Shown: one piece after another, positions 41,160 to 49,944 of the stretch
Layout of the letters: each line of letters starts with the position of its first letter
Numbering within the stretch: position 1 is the stretch's first letter
Assembly: GCA_003539495.1 (NCBI GenBank)
Contig: DPPB01000014.1
Span: 8,667-72,666, forward strand
Direction: 5' to 3'
Source of the DNA: Oscillibacter sp.
Lineage (GTDB): Bacteria; Bacillota; Clostridia; Oscillospirales; Oscillospiraceae
Length of the DNA stretch: 64,000 nt
Translations under genes and position numbers: made by a program
The notes under the pieces: model-generated
Told to the model about the DNA's origin: nothing
Database searches by the model: none
The model's input: only the letters and a program-made list of their open reading frames with translations

Positions 41160-42479
41160 ATGTTAAAGGTGCTGAAATTCGGTGGCTCCTCCATGGCGGA
41201 CGCCAAACAGTTTGAAAAGGTAAAGAGCATTGTGCAGGCAGACCCAGCCCGGCGGGTGGTCATCGTTTCCGCTGCGGGAAAACGGTTTTCCGACGACCAC
41301 AAGCTGACAGATCTGCTGTATCTGTGCTACGCACATCTGAAATACGGCGTGTCCTGCGACAGTGTGTTTCACATGATCCGTTCCCGGTACATAGAGATCC
41401 GGGACCACCTGGAGCTGAAGACCGACCTGGAGACGGAATTTGACGCCCTGCGCAGGAAAATGGATGCGGGCATCAGCCAGGACGAGCTGGTAAGCCGGGG
41501 CGAATACTTCGCGGCAAAGCTTATGGCGGACTATCTGGGCTATGACTTCCTGGACAGTGAGCTGTGGCTGAAATTTAACCTGGACGGCACGGTGGACCAG
41601 GAAAAGAGCTACGAGATCCTGGCCCGGATGGCCTCCGGGCGGCGAGTGGTGATCCCGGGCTTTTACGGCGCCATGCCCGATGGGAGCATCAAGACCTTTA
41701 CCCGGGGCGGCAGCGACATCACCGGCGCCCTGGCGGCGGCGGCACTGGATGCGGATGTATATGAAAACTGGACGGATGTGTCGGGCTTTCTCATGGCAGA
41801 TCCCCGCATCGTGAAGGACCCGCTGCCCATTGAGCGCATCACCTACTCGGAGCTGCGGGAGCTGAGCTATATCGGCGCCCAGGTGCTCCACGAGGGGACC
41901 ATCTTCCCGGTGCGGGAGAAGAACATCCCCCTGAATATCCGCAATACCAACCAGCCCGACCATCCCGGCACTATGATCATGGAGTCCTTCGATGAGACGG
42001 AGGAGGCCAAGGACGGCAACTTCATCACCGGTATCGCCGGGCGGAAGAATTTCTCCGTTATCACCCTCACCAAAAACGGCATGAGCAATGAGGTGGGTGT
42101 GCTGCGGCGGATATTGGAGGTGCTGGAGAAATATCAGCTGGTGCTGGAGTACCTGCCCTCGGGCATTGACAGCGTGTCTCTGGTGGTGGCAGCGGACAAG
42201 CTGCGGCCCTGCCAGTATCAGCTGCTGGGCGACATACAGAAAATGCTGAAGCCTGACAGCATCCATGTCACCGATGACATGGCCATTGTGGCGGCGGTGG
42301 GCCGGAAGATGGCCTTTAAGCCCGGTACATCCGGCAAGATCTTCGCCGCCCTGGGTGAAAACGGCATCAACATCCGCATGATCACCCAAGGCCCCGACGA
42401 GCTGAACATCATCGTGGGCGTGGACAACAAGGACTTTGCCGGAGCCATCCGGGTGCTGTATGACAGCTTTGTGAAATAA
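41160..42479 (+). CDS. lysC: Aspartate kinase
   Basis: 439 residues, first enzyme of the aspartate family pathway. The N-terminal kinase motif is VLKFGGSSMADAKQFEKV, later FTRGGSDITGALAAAAL, then two ACT regulatory domains from about residue 300 (FSVITLTKNGMSNEVGVLRR; GKIFAALGENGINIRMIT). The ACT pair suggests feedback control by lysine or threonine. Followed 17 bases later by asd, giving a two-gene operon. Confidence 0.95.
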   Translation: MLKVLKFGGSSMADAKQFEKVKSIVQADPARRVVIVSAAGKRFSDDHKLTDLLYLCYAHLKYGVSCDSVFHMIRSRYIEIRDHLELKTDLETEFDALRRKMDAGISQDELVSRGEYFAAKLMADYLGYDFLDSELWLKFNLDGTVDQEKSYEILARMASGRRVVIPGFYGAMPDGSIKTFTRGGSDITGALAAAALDADVYENWTDVSGFLMADPRIVKDPLPIERITYSELRELSYIGAQVLHEGTIFPVREKNIPLNIRNTNQPDHPGTMIMESFDETEEAKDGNFITGIAGRKNFSVITLTKNGMSNEVGVLRRILEVLEKYQLVLEYLPSGIDSVSLVVAADKLRPCQYQLLGDIQKMLKPDSIHVTDDMAIVAAVGRKMAFKPGTSGKIFAALGENGINIRMITQGPDELNIIVGVDNKDFAGAIRVLYDSFVK

Positions 42480-42496
42480 TCAAGGAGGATTTTATC

Positions 42497-43498
42497 ATGA
42501 AAAAGTATAAAGTAGCGATTCTGGGCGCAACGGGCGCTGTGGGCCGGGAAATGATGAAAATTTTGGCAGAGCGGGATTTCCCTGTGGAGGAGCTGCACCT
42601 GCTGGCGTCAGAGCGGTCCGTGGGGCAGAAGATCGATTGGCAGGGCCGGGAGCTCACGGTGGAGCTGGCCTGCGACGAAGCCTTCCAGGGCATGGACATT
42701 GTCCTGGGTGCGGCGGAAAATGACATTGCCAAGAGATTTGCACCGGCCATCGTAAAGGCGGGGGCTATATTCGTGGACAACTCCAGCGCCTTCCGGCTGG
42801 ACCCCGATGTACCCCTGGTCATCCCCGAGATCAATCCCCAGGACGCCAAGAAGCACAAGGGCATCATCGCAAACCCCAACTGCACCACCATCGTGTCCCT
42901 GGTGGCCATCAACGCCCTGAATCAGGACAGCCCCATCGAGAGCATTGTGGCAAGCAGCTATCAGGCCACCTCCGGCGCAGGCGCAGGCGGGCCTATTGAG
43001 CTGATGAACGAGGTGGAGGCCCTGCGGGAGGGCAAAAGCTACGAGCCCAAGGTGTTCCAGTATCAGATCGCCTACAATGTCATTCCCCAGATCGGCGGTG
43101 AGGCCTTCGAGGGCTACACCTCCGAGGAGATGAAGATGCAGAACGAGGGGCGCAAGATTATGCATCTGCCGGAGCTGAAGGTCAGCTGCACCTGTGTGCG
43201 GGTGCCGGTGGTGCGCAGCCACAGTGTGTCCATCGTGGTTCGGACCAAGGAGAAGATCTCCGTGGAGCGGGCCCGGGAGCTCATCGCCGCCGCTCCCGGC
43301 TGCCGGCTGGTGGACGACCTGAAGAATAAGAAATACCCCATGCCCCTGGATACCAGCGACCAGGATACGGTGTTCGTGGGGCGGATACGGGATGACCTAA
43401 CCTCTGACAACGGCCTGAACATTTGGTGCTGCGGCGACCAGGTGCGCAAGGGCGCGGCCACCAACGCCGTGCAGATCGCGCAGCTGCTGACTGAATAA
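42497..43498 (+). CDS. asd: Aspartate-semialdehyde dehydrogenase
   Basis: 333 residues. NADP-binding GATGAVGREMMKIL at the N-terminus, catalytic Cys in IIANPNCTTIVSL, and VPVVRSHSVSIVVRTKE in the substrate domain. It reduces aspartyl phosphate made by LysC, leading to lysine, methionine and, through the neighbouring thrC/thrB, threonine. AAGGAGG before the ATG. A homoserine dehydrogenase gene is not in the window. Confidence 0.95.
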   Translation: MKKYKVAILGATGAVGREMMKILAERDFPVEELHLLASERSVGQKIDWQGRELTVELACDEAFQGMDIVLGAAENDIAKRFAPAIVKAGAIFVDNSSAFRLDPDVPLVIPEINPQDAKKHKGIIANPNCTTIVSLVAINALNQDSPIESIVASSYQATSGAGAGGPIELMNEVEALREGKSYEPKVFQYQIAYNVIPQIGGEAFEGYTSEEMKMQNEGRKIMHLPELKVSCTCVRVPVVRSHSVSIVVRTKEKISVERARELIAAAPGCRLVDDLKNKKYPMPLDTSDQDTVFVGRIRDDLTSDNGLNIWCCGDQVRKGAATNAVQIAQLLTE

Positions 43499-43650
43499 CC
43501 GGCGAAAGGGACTACGGTCTGCTGCACGCATAATTTTTGCGCCGGCAGCCTGAGCGGTATTTTTCCCCACGCACATGCAGCGGTGAAAAATAATTTAAAA
43601 TTTTCGCATCTGCGGATGTGAACTCTGCGTGGCCTTTCCTACCGCTAAAA

Positions 43651-43686
43651 TAATGCACAGCACGCCGTAGAGTGTGCTGTGCATTA
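43651..43686. terminator. Bidirectional terminator between asd and the radical SAM gene
   Basis: Perfect 13-bp inverted repeat (43651-43663 and 43674-43686), T-rich on both exits. The ~150 bases between asd and it contain nothing else I can identify. Confidence 0.82.
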
Positions 43687-43693
43687 TTTTTAA

Positions 43694-44581
43694 TTAAAAA
43701 TCCACGGTGCCGTCCAGCACCTTCAGGTCATAGGGCTCGAACACTACCTTGCGGTAGGCATCCACATCCATCCTTACGCCGGTCCAATCAGAATGGATCT
43801 CGCCGTTCTGCTTAATAAGGATGTCATAGAGAATGTCGTAGGTAACGCCATCCGCCCCCTTCTCCGTAATGGTGGAATAGGGCAGGGTCTTATGGTAGGT
43901 CATGTGGAGGCCCTTGTAGGCAAAATGGAAGCCGTTGCGCATACGGCAGCCATCCATCCCCATGTAGGTAAAGTACTTCTTCAGGTCCTGCAGAATGGGG
44001 TCATTCTTCTCCTCATACAGGTTCTCCGGCGTGGTCTCGGTATAGTCGTACCGGAACTGGATGGGGATCTTATAAGGCAGGAAGCGCTCCACATAATCCA
44101 CCAGCTTAGCGGCGGGATAATTCTTATACAGCACGCAGTTGATGCGCGTGGGGCAGGCAATGCGGGCCACGATCTCGTCCGGCGACTCCTCCACATACTT
44201 CACCAAATGGCGGGAGATGTTCATGCAGGTGATCTTGTCCTTGTTTTTCTCGGTGAAGGCCAGCATTTTCTCCGCCGGGCAGTGGGGCTGCACAGGGAAG
44301 GTGGTGTTGATATAGATCTTATGGGTGGCGGGAATAGCATCCAGCATCTGCTGCAAGGCATTCAGATCCGCCAAGGGCTCCCCGCCGGTGAATACAAAGT
44401 CACACGCCGGGGTGATAGAGTCCATGATCCGGATGCTGCGCAGAATCGCCTCCAAGCTAAAACCGCTGCAATCGGCGTATTCCTTTTTGTTGATGCAAAA
44501 CGGGCAGTGGTTGGCGCAATCATACGGAACAAAAACCGTGACGGTGGCGCCGCCTGCCCGGGTCTTATAGGGATGGTCCAT
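43694..44581 (-). CDS. Radical SAM protein of unknown function
   Basis: 295 residues. The iron-sulfur motif FVPYDCANHCPFCINKKEY (CxxxCxxC) is near the N-terminus, followed by VFTGGEPLADLNAL, the GGEP SAM-binding motif. The C-terminal ~100 residues lack extra Cys clusters (no SPASM). Sequences such as DGCRMRNGFHFAYKGLHMTYHKTLP are not ones I can assign. Monocistronic between terminators; no obvious peptide substrate gene nearby. Confidence 0.75.
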   Translation of the reverse strand: MDHPYKTRAGGATVTVFVPYDCANHCPFCINKKEYADCSGFSLEAILRSIRIMDSITPACDFVFTGGEPLADLNALQQMLDAIPATHKIYINTTFPVQPHCPAEKMLAFTEKNKDKITCMNISRHLVKYVEESPDEIVARIACPTRINCVLYKNYPAAKLVDYVERFLPYKIPIQFRYDYTETTPENLYEEKNDPILQDLKKYFTYMGMDGCRMRNGFHFAYKGLHMTYHKTLPYSTITEKGADGVTYDILYDILIKQNGEIHSDWTGVRMDVDAYRKVVFEPYDLKVLDGTVDF

Positions 44582-44701
44582 GGAACGAATCTACCTCTCC
44601 GAAAAAAATCTCCCATATATCTTACAACGAATAACACCGAAAAGCAAGGAAAACATCCAAAAATCGGTCGTTATTTTCTTGACAAGCTACAAAAACCGCT
44701 C

Positions 44702-45247
44702 TCAGTAGGTTTTGCAGGCGCGCAGCTCCCGGCGAATCTGGCGGAAGGCCGCCTCCTCCCCCTCCTCCTTCAGCAGCAGGAGCCAGCGGCCCAGGAGAGC
44801 GGAGGTCTCCTCATGGATCCAAAACCGCCCCTTGGTGCGCTGGAAATAATCATAGGCCGAGGCATCGGTATACTGATCGCCCTGATAGACCCGGCAGGCG
44901 GCGATGCGGTCGCAAAACATCTCCGCCACGTATTTTTTCGGCATCTTGCAGCCGCCCATGGATACCGTGCCGTCCCGGGCGATACGGTAATCGATCCAGT
45001 ATTCAAAGTGGTGGCGGTTGCGGCCCTTGTGGTGCAGCCAGGACAGGCTCACGCCGGTCTCGCTGCGCTCCTGGTCGTTGGGGCTGCGGAAGCCCTGATA
45101 ATACTTGGCGCTGCGCCAAAACTCCGTAGGGCTGTACTTGCTCAGGTCGTGGGTCAGGCCCTGCCAATACAGACCCAGCTTAAAGCAGTAGCGCCGCACC
45201 AGCCGGCGATGGCGATTGACGGTTTTCAAATGCTCTCGAATATGCAT
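44702..45247 (-). CDS. DUF5662 family protein
   Basis: 181 residues from MHIREHLKTVNRHR, chosen because GGGAGG lies seven bases before this ATG. Rich in His, Tyr and Arg: LTHDLSKYSPTEF, WLHHKGRNRHHFEYWIDY, CKMPKKYVAEMFCDRIAA. The HD-like and HH motifs resemble metal-dependent phosphohydrolase folds, and the family is annotated DUF5662, often in phages and Clostridia. Function unknown. Confidence 0.75.
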   Translation of the reverse strand: MHIREHLKTVNRHRRLVRRYCFKLGLYWQGLTHDLSKYSPTEFWRSAKYYQGFRSPNDQERSETGVSLSWLHHKGRNRHHFEYWIDYRIARDGTVSMGGCKMPKKYVAEMFCDRIAACRVYQGDQYTDASAYDYFQRTKGRFWIHEETSALLGRWLLLLKEEGEEAAFRQIRRELRACKTY

Positions 45248-45380
45248 CCTCGGCCCTCCCACGGAAAGATACTGCTATCATATCACAATTTGCGGCAAAA
45301 GGACAGGGGCAGCCAGCAGAAAAATAACAAAAGCCCGAGTCACGGCCTTTTCCGCGGAGGCGCCCCTCCACACAAGGGCA

Positions 45381-45409
45381 TCGACAAACGGAAAAAAATC
45401 TGTTATACT
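45381..45409 (+). promoter_or_regulatory. Promoter of the MBL hydrolase gene
   Basis: TCGACA and TATACT with a 17-base spacer, 23 bases before the start. Confidence 0.55.
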
Positions 45410-45432
45410 GCGCACAAAGGAGTGTGAGTGCA

Positions 45433-46062
45433 ATGGACAATCTGATCCGCGGCATACGAGTACTGCACCAAAATGCCATCCGTATAGAGGCAGACGGGAG
45501 AGTGCTGTACTTTGATCCCTACGGCGTGCAGGGTGCGCCACACGATGCCGATTACATCTTCGTCACCCACGATCATTATGATCACTTTTCTCCGGGGGAC
45601 ATCGGGCGGGTGTCCAAGGCAGACACTACCTTGGTCATTCCGGAGAGTGCCCGGGCCGCAGCGGAGGCTGTGGGCCTGGCCGTGCTGCCGGTACAGGTGG
45701 GGCAATCCGCCGCCCTGCCGGGGGTAAGCTTCCGCACCGTGCCAGCCTACAACTTAAACAAAAAATTCCATCCCCGAGCCAAGGATTGGGTGGGATATGT
45801 AGCGGAGCTCGGCGGTGGCATCTACTATATCGCCGGGGATACAGACGCCACGCCGGAGGCCCGAGCCGTCCGCTGTGATGTGGCGCTTCTGCCCATCGGC
45901 GGCACCTACACTATGGACGCCGAGGAGGCGGCGGATCTGGCCCGCGCCATCCGCCCCCGGGTGGTCGTCCCCACCCACTACAGCCACGCTGCGGCCGCCC
46001 GGCAGTTCCGGCAGCTGCTGGAGGGGGTAGTCCCCTGTCAAATTTTACTGGAAAACCTGTAA
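45433..46062 (+). CDS. Metallo-beta-lactamase-fold hydrolase (UlaG/YycJ-like)
   Basis: 209 residues. Zinc-site motif VTHDHYDHFSPGDI, later AGDTDATPE and PTHYSHAAAARQF, matching small MBL-fold hydrolases of the UPF0173/UlaG group. The ATG at 45433 is ten bases from AAGGAG; an in-frame GTG three codons upstream is too close to that site. Followed 42 bases later by the ECF S component. Substrate unknown. Confidence 0.83.
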   Translation: MDNLIRGIRVLHQNAIRIEADGRVLYFDPYGVQGAPHDADYIFVTHDHYDHFSPGDIGRVSKADTTLVIPESARAAAEAVGLAVLPVQVGQSAALPGVSFRTVPAYNLNKKFHPRAKDWVGYVAELGGGIYYIAGDTDATPEARAVRCDVALLPIGGTYTMDAEEAADLARAIRPRVVVPTHYSHAAAARQFRQLLEGVVPCQILLENL

Positions 46063-46104
46063 CGGAGTCTTTTCACTGAATCACCCAATGGAGGAAAAAC
46101 CGAA

Positions 46105-46671
46105 ATGAATCACAATTTTTTGAAAAACATGGCACTGGCGGCTCTGTTTCTGGCCATTGGGCTGGTGCTCCCCTTCTTCACCGGCCAAATCCCCGCTGTT
46201 GGCAAAATGCTGCTGCCCATGCACATCCCTGTGCTGCTGTGCGGCCTGATCTGCGGCTGGCAGTGGGGCCTGGGCGTAGGCTTCGTGCTGCCGGTGCTGC
46301 GCTCGGTACTGTTCAGCATGCCCGTTATGTACCCCACGGCCACGGCTATGGCCTTTGAGCTGGCAGCGTATGGCGCGGTCATCGGGTATCTGTACACCCG
46401 GAGCAAATGGCGGTGCGTCAAGGCGCTGTATAAGTGCCTGATCCCCGCCATGATCGCCGGGCGCATAGTGTGGGGCGCCGTGATGGTCGTGCTGATGGGG
46501 CTGGGCGGCAGCGCCTTTACCTGGGAGCTGTTCCTGGGCGGCGCCCTGCTCAATGCCCTGCCGGGCATCGCCCTGCAGCTGGTGCTGATCCCGGCGGTGA
46601 TGGTGCTGCTGGATCGGACGAAGCTGGTGCGCTTTACAAAGCCGGATCCCGCCTGCCGGCAGGCGGGGTGA
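46105..46671 (+). CDS. ECF transporter S component
   Basis: 188 residues with six predicted membrane segments (for example ALAALFLAIGLVLPFFTG and PVLLCGLICGWQWGLGVGF). The pattern of small residues, and the segment LRSVLFSMPVMYPTATAMAFELAAYG, place it among ECF S components, the substrate-binding membrane subunits. It is separate from the EcfA1/EcfA2 genes at the left edge, typical of group II modules that share one energising unit. The specific vitamin cannot be read with confidence. Confidence 0.78.
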   Translation: MNHNFLKNMALAALFLAIGLVLPFFTGQIPAVGKMLLPMHIPVLLCGLICGWQWGLGVGFVLPVLRSVLFSMPVMYPTATAMAFELAAYGAVIGYLYTRSKWRCVKALYKCLIPAMIAGRIVWGAVMVVLMGLGGSAFTWELFLGGALLNALPGIALQLVLIPAVMVLLDRTKLVRFTKPDPACRQAG

Positions 46672-46722
46672 GCGGACGGAGCGGCGGTTTGTTTCTGCTG
46701 CCGTCTTCAACATACCTAAAAA

Positions 46723-46761
46723 GCAAAACTGGCACCGCATGATTTGCGGTGCCAGTTTTGC
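46723..46761. terminator. Bidirectional terminator
   Basis: Perfect 17-bp inverted repeat (46723-46739 and 46745-46761), shared by the convergent ECF S and Mur-LRR genes. Confidence 0.85.
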
Positions 46762-46815
46762 ATAGTCTTTATAGCCCTTATGGCATTGCCCTGTGATCTA
46801 AAGCAGTGCCATACC

Positions 46816-48789
46816 TCACACAAAGGAGCAGAGGATTCCGTTTTCCTTTGCGTAGTGCTCCACATAGGAATCCTGCCTACAAACAATGGTGCATTCTACT
46901 TTGGCGTCTCCGTCAGCGCCAAACACTTTTTCGCCCATAAAGCCAACTGTATCGGGGATGGAGATCGTTTTCAAGGCCATGCAGTCATAAAAAGCATGAC
47001 GGTCAATGTGGATCGTTCCGGTGGGGACGATCACCGATCTCAGCGCTCTGCAGTAGTTAAACGCATTTTTCCCGATGATCTTCAGCCTTGCGGGCAGCTT
47101 TAGCTGCTGCAGGTTCGGGCAGATGTAAAAAGCCTCCTGTCCGATGCTGTCCACGGTGTCCGGAATGCTGACCGCCGTGATCTGCCGCTGTCTGGAGAAT
47201 GCAAAGGGCGCAACTCTGGTCACAACATGCCCCTGCACTGTCTCAGGAATATCCAGCTCCTTGCCGCTGCCGGAATAGCCGATCACCTCGGCAATGTCAT
47301 CCTGGCGCAGGCGGAAGCGGAAGCCGTCCTGCGTGACTACGCGGCCTTCGTTGAACTGCTGCTCATTCTGGAAGCTGGTGCCAAACAGATGGTCCACCGT
47401 CTTGGCAAGTGCCGCCTTAAACTGTCCGCTTCTGAAAAACACCACGTCCTCGTGGCGAATGTGCTTCCGCAGCCATTTTTCGAGGACCTCCCGGTCATCG
47501 GTATGGATGACATTGGTGCAGCCGTCCTCCAGCATTGCCTTATAGGTGCAGGCACTGTCCCCCGCAAAAAGCACTACCTGGTCCAGATGAAGCTTTGCCA
47601 GGTCATGGCCCAGCTTCTCGTGCATCTGCGGAGACTCCTCCCCCAGCTTGTCGATGTGGCCGGTCACGAAAATCTTTCTGCCGCCGTTTTTGACCGCGAT
47701 CTGCTCCAGAGTCTTCGCCGCACCCAGGATGGTCAGCGGCTCGGCGTTGAAGGTATCCACAAAGAGATGGTATCCGCCGACCTCCACAAAGTTCTGCCGC
47801 ATCCCGCTGGGCCGGTAGGTCTCCAAAAATGCGGGGATCTTCTCCATGGGGACGTCCGCCAGACGTCCCACAGCGAGGGCAAAAAGCGCATTATAAACAT
47901 TATGCTCGCCGTAGAGATTCAGATGGATCTCCAGTGTCCCCTCCTTGCTCACTGCGGTAAAGTGGGTGCCGTCCAGCTCCGTGCGAATGTTTTGGGCATA
48001 GTAATCCGCCCGGGGGTCACTCTTAGAGCAGGTGACCACCCGATGCGTGTAGGCCGCCTTGCGCAACATATCGTCATCGTAATTGATAACCACCACACCG
48101 TCCGGCTGGGCATACCGCTCCAGGCTGGATTTATCATAGAAGATATTTTCCTTGGTGTGATACAGATTCAGATGAGACTCGCCGATATTGGTCAGCACCA
48201 CGATGTCCGGAGCGAGGAACTTCGCCGAGCTCTCCACATAACCCGGCTGCACGCCGCCCACCTCCTGTACCCAGTATTCATAGGACGGATCCACCTGCTG
48301 GACATTGCGCAGAATAGCGCCATGGCTGTTGGCCATGGTGTGATGCGTGAAGGTGCGGTAAGAATTTGTCATTATGGCATTAATTAGGCTTGTGGTCGTC
48401 GTTTTTCCGACGCTGCCGGTGATGGCAATGCGCTTGGCGTGGCAGGGCTCCGCCCGCCACCGCTCAAAACAGGTCACACAGGCCTTGGGATCCTCCACCG
48501 TGATCACGTTGTCCTGGGGATAATCCTTCTTTATCTCCGGGTCACAGAATACCGCTATTACATTCCTCTTCAGCGCCTCAGGAATGATTTCGGAGTGCGG
48601 ATACCATCCCGCGCTGATGACCACATCATCGTCCGTGGCATACACAGATTGGGTCAGCACGCGCCGGCAGCTCCGGTTAGGGTCCATCCCCTCGGGCAGC
48701 ACAGCCCCGATGACCTCCGCAATGGTCCCCAGCGTCAGATTTATCCGTTTTTCGCCGCTTTCCCAAACGCTCTTGTCTGTTGTCTTCAT
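46816..48789 (-). CDS. Mur-ligase-like protein fused to a BspA-type LRR tail
   Basis: 657 residues. Residues ~15-480 resemble MurF-type ligases: an N-terminal substrate domain, the ATP loop IAITGSVGKTTTTSLINAIM, the central motifs VLTNIGESHLNLYHTKENI and YGEHNVYNALFALAVGRL, and VDTFNAEPLTILGAAKTL. Residues ~500-640 switch to LRR_5 repeats (ITAVSIPDTVDSIGQEAFYI, LRSVIVPTGTIHIDRHAFYD, LKTISIPDTVGFMGEKVFG). MurF normally ends near residue 460, so the LRR block is an added domain. It has no signal peptide, so the LRR part would be cytoplasmic. It may modify a peptide- or amino-acid-linked substrate rather than serve as the housekeeping MurF. Confidence 0.8.
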   Translation of the reverse strand: MKTTDKSVWESGEKRINLTLGTIAEVIGAVLPEGMDPNRSCRRVLTQSVYATDDDVVISAGWYPHSEIIPEALKRNVIAVFCDPEIKKDYPQDNVITVEDPKACVTCFERWRAEPCHAKRIAITGSVGKTTTTSLINAIMTNSYRTFTHHTMANSHGAILRNVQQVDPSYEYWVQEVGGVQPGYVESSAKFLAPDIVVLTNIGESHLNLYHTKENIFYDKSSLERYAQPDGVVVINYDDDMLRKAAYTHRVVTCSKSDPRADYYAQNIRTELDGTHFTAVSKEGTLEIHLNLYGEHNVYNALFALAVGRLADVPMEKIPAFLETYRPSGMRQNFVEVGGYHLFVDTFNAEPLTILGAAKTLEQIAVKNGGRKIFVTGHIDKLGEESPQMHEKLGHDLAKLHLDQVVLFAGDSACTYKAMLEDGCTNVIHTDDREVLEKWLRKHIRHEDVVFFRSGQFKAALAKTVDHLFGTSFQNEQQFNEGRVVTQDGFRFRLRQDDIAEVIGYSGSGKELDIPETVQGHVVTRVAPFAFSRQRQITAVSIPDTVDSIGQEAFYICPNLQQLKLPARLKIIGKNAFNYCRALRSVIVPTGTIHIDRHAFYDCMALKTISIPDTVGFMGEKVFGADGDAKVECTIVCRQDSYVEHYAKENGILCSFV

Positions 48790-48920
48790 CTTTCAGATCA
48801 TCTCCACTCATTTGTTAAATTGTAGTCGTATTATTTGGAAAATGCTATATCTGTATTCCTGTCCATCCGCGTGAAAACGCACATCCGCAGCCGTCCGACG
48901 TATCACTGCCGCAAGCGACT

Positions 48921-49181
48921 TTAAAAAGGGCCGGAATCCGTCAGCAGTTCGTCGCATGTCACACCCAAAACCTTAGCGATCACCTTCAGCTCTATATCCG
49001 TCACAAACCGCTGTCTGCACTCTATACGCTGGATTGCATTTTTGTCCACATCCAGGCCCGCACGCTGCAGCATATCCGCAAACGCCCGTTGGGAGGGGTG
49101 TCCCTCCATCTTTTTCCGTAATTTCCTTATCCTTGCCCCGCAAATGTTATTCAATCCGTCAGCGGCTTTGTTTTTATACAC
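48921..49181 (-). CDS. Small XRE-family regulator
   Basis: 86 residues, a Cro/CI-type HTH (ARIRKLRKKMEGHPSQRAFADML, VDKNAIQRIECRQRFVTD, VIAKVLGVTCDELL) with no further domain. The Met start lies 13 bases from a GGGAG site, a long spacing. Its promoter region contains repeated TGACATTT sequences that could be its operators. Neighbouring targets are unknown. Confidence 0.78.
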   Translation of the reverse strand: MYKNKAADGLNNICGARIRKLRKKMEGHPSQRAFADMLQRAGLDVDKNAIQRIECRQRFVTDIELKVIAKVLGVTCDELLTDSGPF

Positions 49182-49204
49182 TTTGCAACGCTCCCGATAT
49201 TATT

Positions 49205-49259
49205 TGACATTTTTATTATACGGTAAAGCCATTATACAAATGACATTTACAGAATGTCA
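49205..49259. promoter_or_regulatory. Repeated TGACATT motifs upstream of the small XRE gene
   Basis: TGACATTT occurs at 49205-49212 and 49241-49248, with the inverse AATGTCA at 49253-49259. They flank a minus-strand TATAAT (49215-49220), as autoregulatory operators would. The rest of the 300-base gap to the SASP gene shows no other feature I can support. Confidence 0.4.
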
Positions 49260-49488
49260 GATAAGGCCGCGCAATAAAAAATTTGATCTTTTCGCACATC
49301 GCAGGCTCCAATTAAAAAGCCAGTATGGGCGGTGCCCTATATAGCATGTGCATAATTAAGCAAAAGCTACATAAAGGGGCACTTTTTTCCAGCAGAAAAA
49401 ACGCATAATCGGTACTTATTCGCCCAAACTATGCTTGCGATACCCAAACAGGCGAAAGCCGAGTACCCAAAGAAAGGAGATCGTGACT

Positions 49489-49686
49489 ATGTCCAGTAAG
49501 AATACCAACAAGCTGAACGTGCCCCAGGCTCGTGCCGCTATGGATAAGTTCAAGATGGAAGCTGCCAACGAGGTTGGCGTCAACCTGAAGGACGGCTACA
49601 ACGGCGACCTGACCTCTCGTGAGGCCGGCAGCGTAGGCGGCCAGATGGTCAAGAAGATGATCGAGTCCTACGAGAAGAATCTGTAA
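49489..49686 (+). CDS. Alpha/beta-type small acid-soluble spore protein
   Basis: 65 residues, DNA-binding spore protein that protects the chromosome in the dormant spore. Family blocks are visible: LNVPQARAAMDKFKMEAANEVGV, which includes the GPR protease cleavage region, and NGDLTSREAGSVGGQMVKKM. The start at 49489 follows AAAGGAG. It should be transcribed by sigma-G in the forespore; I could not identify a convincing sigma-G promoter. Evidence, with sigK, that the organism forms endospores. Confidence 0.94.
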   Translation: MSSKNTNKLNVPQARAAMDKFKMEAANEVGVNLKDGYNGDLTSREAGSVGGQMVKKMIESYEKNL

Positions 49687-49702
49687 TCCCGCAGGAACGC
49701 AT

Positions 49703-49738
49703 AAGAGCGCTTTGGAGCACATGCTCCAAAGCGCTCTT
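49703..49738 (+). terminator. SASP gene terminator
   Basis: Perfect 17-bp inverted repeat with a 2-base loop (49703-49719 and 49722-49738), ending in a T run. Confidence 0.88.
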
Positions 49739-49827
49739 TTCCACGTTCTATATTCGCTCCACATTAATCAATGCAAATGTGATGGGATTTGTATGGAAAT
49801 GTCGTTTTATCACCTTCTCAATATCAA

Positions 49828-49874
49828 AAGCACTACCAGCAAAGCAGCACATAGTTGCTTTGCTGGTAGTGCTT
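49828..49874. repeat. Long perfect hairpin in an intergenic spacer
   Basis: 19-bp perfect inverted repeat (49828-49846 and 49856-49874), 9-base loop, no T-tract. Short reading frames on both strands run through it but are of low quality. May be a small mobile hairpin unit or a relic; the ~200-base spacer holds no other gene. Confidence 0.55.
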
Positions 49875-49944
49875 CCATTCTTTCGTCTTGTTATCTCATT
49901 TTTGCGTTGTGTTTGCGGTAACTGCAAAGTCTTAGTTTTATAGG

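Noticed and set aside
44679..44684. TTGACA on the plus strand near 44680
   Set aside because: No -10 box at the right distance and no plus-strand gene follows; it lies upstream of the end of a minus-strand gene.
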